A stretch of 55,110 bases of DNA, from assembly GCA_964358855.1 (NCBI GenBank), contig CAYHQQ010000022.1:1-55110 (forward strand), written 5' to 3'. Position 1 is the first letter of the stretch. Each line of letters opens with the position of its first letter. The notes below the pieces were generated by a model. The model was not told the origin of the DNA, did no database searches, and saw nothing but the letters and a program-made list of their open reading frames with translations. The position numbers were made by a program, and so were the translations under genes. The stretch comes from UBA2396 sp038042175. GTDB taxonomy: Bacteria; Planctomycetota; Phycisphaerae; Phycisphaerales; UBA1924. Shown in pieces: positions 40,995 to 49,304 of this stretch.

Positions 40995-41702
40995 TCAGAT
41001 CAGATGTGCCTTGGCTGCAAGCCAGAGCGCGCGGGTTGGAGGGCTCAGGTTCTTGCGGCGAAGGAGTGGTCGCCTGAGCATCCAGCGAACCTCGTCGTAT
41101 TCCCAGGACCGTTCTTTCTGCCCTCGCTTGCCGCCCTTGCGCCAAGTGCAGAGATAGCAGAGATCAAGGCTGGAGGCGACGGGATCACGGACGATGCACG
41201 CAAGCCGGAACGGAACGGCCACGCCCATCTCTCCGAGTTCCTCGCTCGATTCGCGGCGCAGTGCTTGCTTGATCAGATCTTCGTTCAGACGCGTTGTGCG
41301 CCAGTGAGGAGCTTCGATCCCGCCGCGGGGAGCAGTTTCCCAGAGGCCGGCGTACGCACGCACGTTGGCGGCGCGCTTGCCCATCAGCACGGCGCCGTCG
41401 TGGAGGATGACGCCGGTCACTCCAAGAGCAACTACCGGTTCGCGTGTGGCTTTGGAGGTCACAAACCGCTTGTAAGACTCGCGACGGCATTGGATTCGCG
41501 CACTCTTGACGTCCACCGATTCGACCGCAAGAACGTCTCCGTCGTGCAAACGAGGATTTGCAGCGAGCATCTCCTGCCAGAGAGCTTCGGCCGCCCGGCT
41601 TGCGGCCGGTGGCTTCCCCTTGGCAATGTCGATCCGCATCGCCGGGGAGGCGGGCCACGGTGTCACCGTGATGTCTCTGGATGGATCGCGCTTGGCGGGC
41701 AT
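40995..41702 (-). CDS. Nudix-like hydrolase
   Basis: 235-residue protein. The C-terminal half carries a Nudix fold: VVALGVTGVILHDGAVLMGKRAANVRAYAGLWETAPRGGIE, then the helix IKQALRRESSEELGEM, the REUxEExG core, with extra residues between the glycine and the first glutamate of the box. The box is thus atypical, like NUDT22-type UDP-sugar hydrolases (inference). The N-terminal 80 residues are unlike standard Nudix proteins. It lies 5 bases after ybaB on the same strand, and its DNA is less GC-rich than the neighbours. Confidence 0.75.
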   Translation of the reverse strand: MPAKRDPSRDITVTPWPASPAMRIDIAKGKPPAASRAAEALWQEMLAANPRLHDGDVLAVESVDVKSARIQCRRESYKRFVTSKATREPVVALGVTGVILHDGAVLMGKRAANVRAYAGLWETAPRGGIEAPHWRTTRLNEDLIKQALRRESSEELGEMGVAVPFRLACIVRDPVASSLDLCYLCTWRKGGKRGQKERSWEYDEVRWMLRRPLLRRKNLSPPTRALWLAAKAHLI

Positions 41703-41707
41703 GGTGC

Positions 41708-42076
41708 TTAGCCCATAAGCTGGTCGAGGCCGGGAATCTCGGGGAGTCCCAGCGCCTTGGCCTCGGCTTCGACCGCGGTCTTGAGCGCGGCCTGGGCCTT
41801 GGCCAGGGCTTCGTTGACCGCCTCGGCGATGAGGTTGCCCGCCAGCTCTCGCGTGCGGTCGTCGGCGGCGATCCCGGCGGCCAGGGGCGGCGAGAGCTTG
41901 ATCTCGATCACCTTCATCTGCCCTGAGACAATGGCCTGTACCGCGCCGCCCCCCGCGGAGCCTTCGAGCCTGGCCTGGGCGGACTTCTCCTTCACCCGAT
42001 CGAAGGCGTCACGGATCTTGTCCTTGTCTTTCATGAGCGAGGTGATCGCCCCCAGGGCTTTGAGCTTGTCGAACAT
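41708..42076 (-). CDS. ybaB: YbaB/EbfC nucleoid-associated protein
   Basis: 122-residue DNA-binding protein. The usual pattern is seen: an N-terminal helix (MFDKLKALGAITSLMKDKDKIRDAFDRVKEKSA), a central sheet (AQARLEGSAGGGAVQAIVSGQMKVIEIKLSPPL) and a long C-terminal helix (LAGNLIAEAVNEALAKAQAALKTAVEAEAKAL). Placement right after dnaX is the classic dnaX-ybaB pair; recR, which often follows, is absent here. The start at 42076 is preceded by a palindromic repeat (42092-42110) close to the Shine-Dalgarno. Confidence 0.9.
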   Translation of the reverse strand: MFDKLKALGAITSLMKDKDKIRDAFDRVKEKSAQARLEGSAGGGAVQAIVSGQMKVIEIKLSPPLAAGIAADDRTRELAGNLIAEAVNEALAKAQAALKTAVEAEAKALGLPEIPGLDQLMG

Positions 42077-42091
42077 GGTTGCCTTTCGTGG

Positions 42092-42110
42092 CACGGGCAT
42101 CTTGCCCGTG
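42092..42110. repeat. Palindrome in the ybaB leader
   Basis: CACGGGCA-TCT-TGCCCGTG, an 8-bp stem 15 bases upstream of the ybaB start and just before its GAAAGG Shine-Dalgarno. Resembles the short dispersed palindromes elsewhere in the window; may limit ybaB translation. Confidence 0.55.
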
Positions 42111-42149
42111 TCCTTGTCTTCGATCAGTAGAAAGTCGCGATCACTTGCA

Positions 42150-43819
42150 TCACGGCGCCGCTCCCGATGGTCTAGATCTTGGATGAACCGCGACGATGCG
42201 GGCGCCCAGCTGCTCGATCGCCTGACGCACCAGCGGGTGGTCGGCGGCCGGAGCGCGAGGTGCCTCTCGCTCCGCGGCCGCCGCCGGTTCGTGCGCGCGG
42301 AGCGCGACGCGGATGGGGCGACCCGTGACGCGAGCGAAGAGCTGCTCAAGGTCGGTCAGCTTGGTCTGGGCGGCCGAAACAATCGAGGCGGGGCCGATGA
42401 GCGTCGCCTTCCCGTCCGCGAACGACTCGAGCTCCAGTTCCGAGAGCATCGCGCCCAGATACCTTGACGACGAGGCGGCCTCGCGCACACCCGCCCAGAC
42501 GCCGGAGGAATCGGCGACGCCGGCCTGCACCGGGCGGGGCACAGGGGCCGACGAAGGTGTGGACGGCGCCGGTGAAGCCGGCGCGGGGGCTCGGGCGGGA
42601 GTGGGGGTGGGGGTGGGGGTGGGCGCGGGTGGGCTCGCGTGCGCCGGCGTGCTGGCCCGTTCCTGGGCCGGGGCCGGCGTCAGGTTTTTTTTGCCGGGGC
42701 ACTCCCGGCCAGAGCGCCCGCTCTGCCCGTGATGATGGCGGTGACGTCGGCGAGCTTCTCGGTGAGGGCCAGGCGCACCAGCACCGCGTCGAGCAGGGCC
42801 CGGGGGTTGCTGCTGTTCTTGGTCGAGCGCAGAACGCTCTCGCACAAGGCGATCATGTGGACAAGTCCCGCGGCATCAAACTTCGCCGCCCGGGCGATCT
42901 CCTGGTCCCGCGTCGCCTCGGCCAGTTCGACCAGGTGGGTTGTGGGCCCGCAGGCGGCCAGGATCATCAGGTCTCGCAGTTTCTCGACGAGCGTCTCCAG
43001 GAGCTGTTCGGCCGAGATGCCGCGCCCCAGAAGCTCATCGGCCTTCTCCAACGCGATCTTCGCGTCGCCGGCGGCCAATGCGTCGATGAGCGCCGCAACC
43101 AGGTCGTTGGGCGGCAGGCCCAGAAGCTCCTCCAGGAGCTTGGATGTGAGCTTCTTCTCGCCGCTGGCGATCACGCGGTCGAGCAGCGACAGGGCGTCGC
43201 GCATGGAGCCCGCGCCCAGCTTGGCGACTTGGAAAAGCAGATCGGCGTCGGCGGTGAAGCCCTTCTCCTGCTTGACGACGCTCTTGAGGTGCTCGGCGAT
43301 GGTGGGCGTGGGGATGTTGCGGAAGTCGAAGCGCTGGCAGCGGCTCTGGATGGTCGGCAGCACCTTCTGCGGGTCGGTCGTGCAGAGGATGAACTTGACG
43401 TACTCGGGCGGCTCCTCCATGGTCTTGAGCAGCGCGTTGAACGCCGCGGTCGAGAGCATGTGCACCTCGTCGATGATGAAGACCTTGTACTTACCGCGAA
43501 GGGGCCGGTAGGCGGCGTTCTCGATGAGCTTTCGGGCGTCGTCGACGGAGTTGTTGCTCGCCCCGTCGATCTCGATGACGTCGGTGTCCTTGCCGGCCAT
43601 GATCTGGGCGTCCACGTCGGGCGTCCCGCCGTTGAGGGCCTTGGCGAAAACCCGGGCCATGGAGGTCTTGCCGACCCCGCGGGTGCCGCAGAAGAGGTAC
43701 GCGTGGGCGACGCGCCCCGAGTCGATGGCGTTTTTCAGGGTCCGGGCGATGGCCTCCTGGCCAATGACCTCGTCAAAGCCCTGGGAGCGGTACCGGCGTG
43801 CGAGAACGGTGTAGGACAT
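42150..43819 (-). CDS. dnaX: DNA polymerase III subunits gamma and tau (programmed -1 frameshift)
   Basis: Clamp-loader ATPase. Starts MSYTVLARRYRSQGFDEVIGQEAIARTL at 43819. Walker A is FCGTRGVGKTSMARVF, the Walker B/DExx region is FIIDEVHMLSTAAFNALLKTMEEPP, then CTTDPQKVLPTIQSRCQRFDF. The zero frame ends at 42680 (gamma, 379 residues, ending APAKKT). An A AAA AAA slippery run just before lets ribosomes step back one base and read on to 42150, giving tau of about 556 residues. Tau's tail is a Pro/Thr/Ala linker and a small C-terminal domain (LGAMLSELELESFADGKATLI). The four zinc-binding cysteines found in E. coli DnaX are absent (ALNGGTPDVDAQIMAG). Confidence 0.93.
42680..43819 (-). CDS. dnaX: DnaX gamma form (zero-frame product)
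   Basis: Zero-frame reading ends in TGA two codons after the slippery run, giving a 379-residue gamma with the ATPase and clamp-loader domains but no tau tail. Expected in addition to tau, not as a separate gene. Confidence 0.85.
   Translation of the reverse strand: MSYTVLARRYRSQGFDEVIGQEAIARTLKNAIDSGRVAHAYLFCGTRGVGKTSMARVFAKALNGGTPDVDAQIMAGKDTDVIEIDGASNNSVDDARKLIENAAYRPLRGKYKVFIIDEVHMLSTAAFNALLKTMEEPPEYVKFILCTTDPQKVLPTIQSRCQRFDFRNIPTPTIAEHLKSVVKQEKGFTADADLLFQVAKLGAGSMRDALSLLDRVIASGEKKLTSKLLEELLGLPPNDLVAALIDALAAGDAKIALEKADELLGRGISAEQLLETLVEKLRDLMILAACGPTTHLVELAEATRDQEIARAAKFDAAGLVHMIALCESVLRSTKNSSNPRALLDAVLVRLALTEKLADVTAIITGRAGALAGSAPAKKT
42685..42706 (-). promoter_or_regulatory. dnaX -1 frameshift signal
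   Basis: On the minus strand GGGAG, a Shine-Dalgarno-like helper (about 42702-42706), lies 9 bases before eight A (42692-42685) read GCA AAA AAA ACC TGA. This contains the in-phase heptamer A AAA AAA. A short GC-rich stem (GCCGG-CC-CCGGC) can form just after it. The layout matches the E. coli dnaX site. Confidence 0.85.
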
Positions 43820-43918
43820 GGGGTCAGAATAGGCACTTGGCAATAGGCACTGGGCAACAGGGGAAGCAGGAGCCGCCTGAGCTCTGGATTTCACAGACTT
43901 CGCGGGATGATGGCGGCA

Positions 43919-44665
43919 TCAAAGCGGAGCGAGCGTGATTCCGGCGGCAGCGAGCTGGCTCCGGACTTCGCCGGCGATTGCTACGGCTCCCCCCGTGTCG
44001 CTGTGAATGCAGAGGGTGTCGGGAGGCGTGGTGCCGCGTGCGAGGCGCAGGGCTTGTTCCGCGGCGAGGCTTGGATCGGTGATCAATGCGCCGGGGAGCG
44101 TTCGCTTGCGGAGGGATCCATCGGGCTCGTAGGTGCGATCAGCGAAGCTCTCGGAGGCGACCTGGAGGCCCTGGGCTCGCCATGCGGGGATCATGGGCGA
44201 GCCGGCCATCGCGACCAGGATCAGACTCGAATTGACGCGATTGAGAGCGGATGCGACAACGGCCGCGACTTTCGGGTTGGTCATCGCGTCGTGGTAGAGA
44301 GCGCCGTGGGGTTTGACGTGCCGAAGCTCGCCGCCGATCGAGCGGGCGACACGATCCATGGCCGCGATCTGCTCAAAGACGCTGGCCTCGAGGGCGACGA
44401 TGGACATGGGCATCGACACGCGCCCGAAGTTCTCGCGGTCGGGATAGCTGGGGTGGGCCCCGATCGCCACGCCGCGGGCCAGGGCGGCCTCAGCGGTCTT
44501 GCGCATGGTCTCTTCGTCGCCCGCGTGCCCGCCGCAGGCGATGTTGGCGGAGGTGACCACGTCGAGGAGTGCGAAATCGGTTGCGTCGCGAAGGCGCTCG
44601 GGGCTCTCGCCCAGGTCGCAGTTGAGATCGATCGACCTCGCGCGGGACTGATGGGTCGCGGTCAT
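43919..44665 (-). CDS. pxpA: 5-oxoprolinase subunit PxpA (LamB/YcsF family)
   Basis: 248-residue subunit of ATP-dependent 5-oxoprolinase, which opens 5-oxoproline to glutamate. Motifs: SIDLNCDLGES near the N-terminus, DVVTSANIACGGHAGDEETMRKT, GAHPSYPDRENFGR, VKPHGALYHDAM, ESFADRTYEPDGSLRKR and a closing TLCIHSDTGGAVAIA. Its ATG overlaps the stop of the MFS gene by 4 bases (ATGA), indicating translational coupling. Other subunits are at 45918 and 46882. dnaX begins 99 bases downstream on the same strand. Confidence 0.95.
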   Translation of the reverse strand: MTATHQSRARSIDLNCDLGESPERLRDATDFALLDVVTSANIACGGHAGDEETMRKTAEAALARGVAIGAHPSYPDRENFGRVSMPMSIVALEASVFEQIAAMDRVARSIGGELRHVKPHGALYHDAMTNPKVAAVVASALNRVNSSLILVAMAGSPMIPAWRAQGLQVASESFADRTYEPDGSLRKRTLPGALITDPSLAAEQALRLARGTTPPDTLCIHSDTGGAVAIAGEVRSQLAAAGITLAPL

Positions 44666-45921
44666 TCGATTTCCTTCCCGCGCGTCTCGGGGAGGAGCAG
44701 GACCAGGCCAGCGCCAAGCACGTACAGGACGCTGGTGAGCCCGAGTGTTGGGCCCAGGCCGATGTGGTCTGAGAGGTATCCGATCGTGAGCGGCGCGCCG
44801 GCGCTGGCGGCCCGTCCGGCGTTGTAGCACATGCCCTGGGCGGTCGCCCTGATCGCCGAGGGGAAGAGCTCGGCGAGCATGGAGCCAAAGACGCTGAAGT
44901 ACCCGTGCCCGAAGAAGCCCATGAAGGGGCCGACGATCAGGAGCGTCGTTTCGCTGCGCGTGCTCCAGCCGTAGATCGGGACCACAACCGCCGCCCCGAG
45001 TACAAAGGCGAGAAACGTGGGTTTGCGCCCGAACTTGTCGGCGATGAAACCGAAGGATGCGTAGCCCAGGAACGCGCCGGCCTGCGTCGTCACGATCCAC
45101 AGCATGGTCTTGGTGACGCCCAGACCCGCGCCGCCGTCTTCAACCTTGCGAGAGAGATAACTGGGCATCCAGGTGAAAAGTCCCCAGTAGGCGCACAGCA
45201 GCAACGTGCAGCACGAGGTGGCGATGATCGCACGCCGAAGATAGGGCGGGCTCATCAGGATCGGCAGTGCACCTGTCAGCCCGCGCTCGGGAGAGGCCTG
45301 CTTGGACCAGATCGCGGGTTCGGGCAGGTTCTTGCGGATCCAGAGGGTCAAGAGTGCGGGAGCGATACCCACCACGAAGAGTGGGCGCCAACCCCAGCGG
45401 TCAACAATGAAGTACGCGAGCAGGGCCGCGAGCACGTATCCAATGGCAAAGCCCGACTGCATGAGCCCGATCGCCTTGCCTCGGTGTTTGGCGGGCCAGG
45501 TTTCGGCGACCAGAACCGCCCCGCAGGACCACTCCCCGCCCATCCCGAATCCAACGAGTGTCCGCCAGAGCACGAGCGTAGCGACGTTGTGAGCCGTCGC
45601 GGTCATGGCCGTGAAGATGGAGTAGACCAGGATCGAGACCATGAGCATCCGTACGCGCCCGAAGCGATCGGCGAACAGCCCGCCCAGGCTGCCGCCGAAG
45701 GCCGCCGCGAGCAGGGTGACCGAAGCTACGGCCCCGGCTTCTCCGTTGGTGAGGCCAAACTCGGCCTTGATGGGCCCTAGCGCCATGGCGTAGAGCATGA
45801 CGTCCATGCCGTCGAGCATCCACCCCGCGCCCGAGGCGATGAGGGCCCGCCACGCGACGGGGTCGATGCCCCGGTACCAAGGGGCTTCTGTGGTGGAGGG
45901 TGCGGATGGGCTCAGGTTCAT
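44662..45921 (-). CDS. MFS transporter inside the 5-oxoprolinase operon
   Basis: 419-residue major-facilitator protein with about 12 membrane helices. It has the sialate/aromatic-acid:H+ symporter character: ASGAGWMLDGMDVMLYAMALGPI in helix 1, the helix 2-3 loop GGLFADRFGRVRML, and later WRTLVGFGMGGEWSCGAVLVAETWP and FIADKFGRKPTFL. It is coupled by ATGA overlaps both to pxpC upstream and pxpA downstream, so it very likely imports the operon's substrate, 5-oxoproline or a related cyclic amide (inference). Confidence 0.9.
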   Translation of the reverse strand: MNLSPSAPSTTEAPWYRGIDPVAWRALIASGAGWMLDGMDVMLYAMALGPIKAEFGLTNGEAGAVASVTLLAAAFGGSLGGLFADRFGRVRMLMVSILVYSIFTAMTATAHNVATLVLWRTLVGFGMGGEWSCGAVLVAETWPAKHRGKAIGLMQSGFAIGYVLAALLAYFIVDRWGWRPLFVVGIAPALLTLWIRKNLPEPAIWSKQASPERGLTGALPILMSPPYLRRAIIATSCCTLLLCAYWGLFTWMPSYLSRKVEDGGAGLGVTKTMLWIVTTQAGAFLGYASFGFIADKFGRKPTFLAFVLGAAVVVPIYGWSTRSETTLLIVGPFMGFFGHGYFSVFGSMLAELFPSAIRATAQGMCYNAGRAASAGAPLTIGYLSDHIGLGPTLGLTSVLYVLGAGLVLLLPETRGKEIE

Positions 45922-46880
45922 GGAGTTCCAAAGAGTTCGGTGAAGCGTTGTTCCTGACGCCGGTGCATGGCGCGGGCCTCGTCGAGGCTGACGCGACGGA
46001 AGCTCACCGTGTCTCCCGGGCGAGCCCGACCCAGAATACACAAATCCGCCGTGATGACGCACGCGATGACCGGATAGCCGCCGGTGGTGGGGTGGTCGAC
46101 GCCCAGAACGATCGGCTCGCCGCTCTGGGGCACCTGGATCGCGCCGGGGGGCATGCCTTCGCTGATCAGCTGCCCGTCCGAGGGCGAGGCGACCGGTGGC
46201 CCCTGCAATCGCACGCCCACGCGATTGGACTGCGACAAGACCTTGAACGTCGACGACCAGAAGAGCTCGACGGCCGCCCGATCGAACAGAGACTGGTTGG
46301 CTCCGTCGATGGCCGCGATCGTTCGTTGGGCGCTCGAGACGTTGAGTAACTCGCCCGCGCCCGGAGCGATCCGGCGATCGAGCGGATGGCCGGGCGTGTC
46401 ATGGAACTCCAGGCGGTCGCCGGCACGAAGGGCCCTGCCGCCAAAGCCGCCAAACTCGGCGCCCAGGTGCGTCGACGCGCTGTTGAGCACCTGAGCCACA
46501 TTGATCCCGCCCCTGACGCACAGGTAGCCGCGAGCGCTTCCCAAGATCGGTCCGACGATCAGGCGGCTCCCGGCGGCGACGGGCACGGGTTGCAAGGGCG
46601 AGATCGCTTTCGCGGCGGCACCGGGTCGCGCCAGTGTCGCGCCGCTCGCACCGCCCGTGAGCGTCACGAACGCGTCAGCCTCGAATTCGATCGCCGCTCC
46701 CGTCAGCGTCATCTCAAGTCCTGCGGCGTTGTCGGCGTTGCCGAGCAGCCGGTTGCCCGCGCGGAGCGAGAGCGTGTCGGCCGCGCCGCCCACCGGAATG
46801 CCCATCGCACCCAGGCCCGTACGTCCAAGGTCCTGAACGGTGGTGAGCATTCCGGGCTCGATCACGAGAAAGGTGCCCAT
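45918..46880 (-). CDS. pxpC: 5-oxoprolinase subunit PxpC (biotin-dependent carboxyltransferase-like)
   Basis: 320-residue subunit. It opens VIEPGMLTTVQDLGRTGLGAMGIPVGGAAD, the usual PxpC start, and has MTLTGAAIEFEADAFVTLTGG, ARGYLCVRGGI and VQVPQSG-like IQVPQSGEPIVLGVDHPTTGGYPVIACVI. It forms the PxpB-PxpC catalytic pair, related to the KipI/KipA pair of Bacillus. Its stop overlaps the MFS start by four bases; only one base separates it from pxpB. Confidence 0.94.
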   Translation of the reverse strand: MGTFLVIEPGMLTTVQDLGRTGLGAMGIPVGGAADTLSLRAGNRLLGNADNAAGLEMTLTGAAIEFEADAFVTLTGGASGATLARPGAAAKAISPLQPVPVAAGSRLIVGPILGSARGYLCVRGGINVAQVLNSASTHLGAEFGGFGGRALRAGDRLEFHDTPGHPLDRRIAPGAGELLNVSSAQRTIAAIDGANQSLFDRAAVELFWSSTFKVLSQSNRVGVRLQGPPVASPSDGQLISEGMPPGAIQVPQSGEPIVLGVDHPTTGGYPVIACVITADLCILGRARPGDTVSFRRVSLDEARAMHRRQEQRFTELFGTP

Positions 46881-46881
46881 C

Positions 46882-47628
46882 TCAGGCGGTTCCCTTCGAC
46901 ATCGCCTCGAACTGCTCGAACGTGATGGGGACGAAGCGGACGGTGTCGCCCATCGTCAGGCGCGCCGGCGTGTCGCGTGCCGGGTCGAACATGCGGATGG
47001 GCGTGCGCCCAATCAGCCTCCACCCGCCCGGGGTCGCGCTGGGATAAATCCCCGTTTGTGTTCCGGCGATGCCGACGCTCCCCGCGGGCACGCGAGGGCG
47101 CGGTGTAGGAAGACGTGGGGTGGCGAGCTGGGCAGGGAGGCCGTGCAGGTACGCGAAGCCGGGCGTGAAGCCCAGGTAGCCGACGGAGTAGGTCTGGGCC
47201 GAGTGGGCGATCGCAACCTCCTCGGGGCTGAGGGAGTGAACGAGTGCGAGTTCGTCGAGGTCGGGGGCGCACCGGCGGTCGTAGCAGACGGGAATCTCGA
47301 TGGTTCGCCCGGGCTTGGTCCTCGCGCGAGCGTCGGGCTGACTCAACGCAAGGCGTACGGCCTGCTCCGCCGCGTCGGGCACGAGCGACGCCCCGTCGAA
47401 GGTGATGAGCACGGTGGTGTACGCGGGTGTTAGATCTTGCAGGCCCGGGATAGCGGCGGCAGCGAGCTGCTTGCAGGCCGCGTGCACCAGGCGCTGGGTC
47501 GCCAGCGAGATCTCATCGCCAAACGAGACGCGCAACGCGCGGTCGCTCGCCCACGAGAGTTCCGGCCGGCGTGCGGGCCTGGTCGTTCCGGCTCGTGTTC
47601 TGTGCCCTGTGCCGTCCCGCTGGGTCAT
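46882..47628 (-). CDS. pxpB: 5-oxoprolinase subunit PxpB (KipI-like)
   Basis: 248-residue subunit, first gene of the operon. The KipI-type pattern is seen: a DRALRVSFGDEISLATQRLVHAACKQL start, TTVLITFD, IEIPVCYD near the middle, HSLSPEEVAIAHSAQTYSVGYLGFTPGFAYLHGLP and PRVPAGSVGIAGTQTGIYPSATPGGWRLIGRTP. The last two blocks are highly conserved and contain the probable catalytic region. About 20 N-terminal residues are extra and Arg-rich. Upstream, 47 bases separate it from the cyanophycinase-like gene on the same strand. Confidence 0.93.
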   Translation of the reverse strand: MTQRDGTGHRTRAGTTRPARRPELSWASDRALRVSFGDEISLATQRLVHAACKQLAAAAIPGLQDLTPAYTTVLITFDGASLVPDAAEQAVRLALSQPDARARTKPGRTIEIPVCYDRRCAPDLDELALVHSLSPEEVAIAHSAQTYSVGYLGFTPGFAYLHGLPAQLATPRLPTPRPRVPAGSVGIAGTQTGIYPSATPGGWRLIGRTPIRMFDPARDTPARLTMGDTVRFVPITFEQFEAMSKGTA

Positions 47629-47675
47629 GGCCTGCGCTCCTTTGCGAAGCGCATTCTACTTGATCCAGGCACGGA

Positions 47676-48848
47676 TCAGTTTCCCGCTGAGGGGCGGATC
47701 TCGACGATGCTCCAGACATTTGGCTCGGGGGCAGTGTCGTCGGGGCGGCCGATCTGCTCGTAGCCGTCGAGCTTGAGGATCCAGGAGCCACCTGCGGCCG
47801 CACGAGTGAAGAACTGCACCGAGGCGGGCAGGCCCTTCTGGCCGCTCTGGGTGGGCGGAATTTCCTGCGGCGTGCCTGTCAAGGCGGTCGCGGCGGGTGG
47901 TTTGGGGCTTGCGAGGAGCTTGGTGAGCGACAGGCGGGTGCCCTGTGCGATGACCCGTGCCCGCACGCCGCGGCGTGTGAGTCCGTCACGTGAGAGCCCT
48001 CCCGCGTCGACCAGGAGAGTGCAGGCGGTGCTGAGGCCGACCAGTTCGCCGGTGGCAAGGTCGATCTCGACCGCGGCGTTCTCGCCCACGCCCAGGCCCA
48101 GACGGTGCCCGCTGGTCTCCAGGGCTGCGACGAGGCGCCCGAAGCGGTTGCGTTCGAAGAAGTGCGAGTCGGTGATGACCCATGGGATGAGTCCCATGCC
48201 CCGGCCGATCTGCGGGCCTATCACGGGTTTGGCGTTCTTGGGTGCTTCGGGATCCGCGTCCTGATTGGGATTGCTGCGGGTGGAGACGATGCCCAGGGCC
48301 TCGGCGCTGCGCCCGGTGAGGAACATTGGGTCGGACATCATCGCGTCGCCGGCGCTCGTGCCCGCGATGACGCCGCCGCGGGCCAGGAGACGCCGCATGG
48401 CCTCCAGCTCCGGTGTGCTCTTGCCGGCGGGGCGGTAGCGGTCGGTGATGCGCTTCTGGTCGCCGCCCGTAAAGAAGATCGCCGTGGCCTGGTCGATGAG
48501 GGCGACGGTTTGCTCGGTGGGGGTCTCGCGGGTGATGACGTCGATGACGGCGGTGGGGGAGTAGGTGCGGAGGGACTTGGTCTTGCTGGTGGCCCCCGCG
48601 GCCTGATCGGCGCTGGCCGCGGCGGCGATGAGGATGTGGGGTGGGCGACCAGGAGTGGTGGCGCTTGCAAGGGCGACGAACCGCTCATACACCGGCGCGT
48701 TGTCATCGTTGATCGCGCCGCCGATGGCGATCAAGTGGCCGGCATGCCCGGTCATTGTGAGTGCCGAGGAGCCCTGAGTGCCGGGTGAAGAGCACCCGAC
48801 CAGCAGCGCGAGTAGGAATGCACACGCACAACGAAGGAAGATCGTCAT
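47676..48848 (-). CDS. Cyanophycinase-like S51 peptidase, lipoprotein
   Basis: 390-residue lipoprotein: MTIFLRCACAFLLALLVGC, lipid Cys at residue 19. The peptidase S51 core has a GHLIAIGGAIND start, FFTGGDQKRITDRYR, the nucleophile elbow GGVIAGTSAGDAMMS (Ser near 165) and ITDSHFFERNRFGRLVAALE, which holds the His and Arg typical of cyanophycinase, then LGLGVGENAAVEID. Cyanophycinases cut cyanophycin to beta-Asp-Arg; exported forms exist in non-producers (family knowledge). An extra C-terminal region of about 100 residues follows. The start is the ATG at 48848, which opens the signal. It precedes the 5-oxoprolinase operon by 47 bases and may be its first gene. Confidence 0.9.
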   Translation of the reverse strand: MTIFLRCACAFLLALLVGCSSPGTQGSSALTMTGHAGHLIAIGGAINDDNAPVYERFVALASATTPGRPPHILIAAAASADQAAGATSKTKSLRTYSPTAVIDVITRETPTEQTVALIDQATAIFFTGGDQKRITDRYRPAGKSTPELEAMRRLLARGGVIAGTSAGDAMMSDPMFLTGRSAEALGIVSTRSNPNQDADPEAPKNAKPVIGPQIGRGMGLIPWVITDSHFFERNRFGRLVAALETSGHRLGLGVGENAAVEIDLATGELVGLSTACTLLVDAGGLSRDGLTRRGVRARVIAQGTRLSLTKLLASPKPPAATALTGTPQEIPPTQSGQKGLPASVQFFTRAAAGGSWILKLDGYEQIGRPDDTAPEPNVWSIVEIRPSAGN

Positions 48849-49304
48849 TGGTCGAGTGTACCGAAAGTCCCGATTCGTCAAGTCGGCAGCTCGGGCCACC
48901 GAAGTTGACGGTTCGGCACTGTGGTGCGACCACCCTGGAACCGCGATTGTTTGGCCAATGGGTTATTGGGACTGTCACGAGCGCCTTGAGAGCTTGGAGA
49001 TTATCGGGTATCCAAGGATTCCCCCGGGAACACCGTCGCAAAGTCGACGCATGAGGCGTACGTTACCCGATCATTTTCAGGCGATATTTGTGTCCCATAT
49101 AGCATGATCGCACGTGATGGGGTGCCATTCGGGTCCCCAAACGCATTCCTAGGTCAAATCCGAGGAAAAATCCCTCGACAGTTGAGGAACTGCAAGGTAT
49201 CTTTAGGCGAAGCATGTTCAACTGCGGTGACCGGGTTTCCGCCCCCGGCTCTGCAGTCAGAGAAAAGACTCCCGATGACAATCGGGATGATGAGGAGAGA
49301 GAAG
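48849..49304. other. 456-base spacer between divergent genes, lower GC
   Basis: No protein gene is convincing. It must hold the promoters of the cyanophycinase gene and of the PEP-CTERM-like gene. On the plus strand a weak promoter may be TTTTCA (49074-49079) with TATAGC (49098-49103), 18 bases apart. The leader then carries a CCGGG…CCCGG hairpin near 49233-49253 and a hairpin TCCCGAT-GACA-ATCGGGA (49270-49287) shortly before the GAGGAG Shine-Dalgarno. None matches a riboswitch I know. Confidence 0.5.

Noticed and set aside
42598..42625. Short tandem repeat GGGGGTGGGGGT-like on the plus strand
   Set aside because: It codes for the Thr-Pro linker of tau (TPTPTPTP), a normal flexible tether, so it is not a separate element.
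43829..43860. Near-repeat AATAGGCACTTGGC/AATAGGCACTGGGC before dnaX
   Set aside because: Only two imperfect 14-base units; too short to support a regulatory or mobile element.
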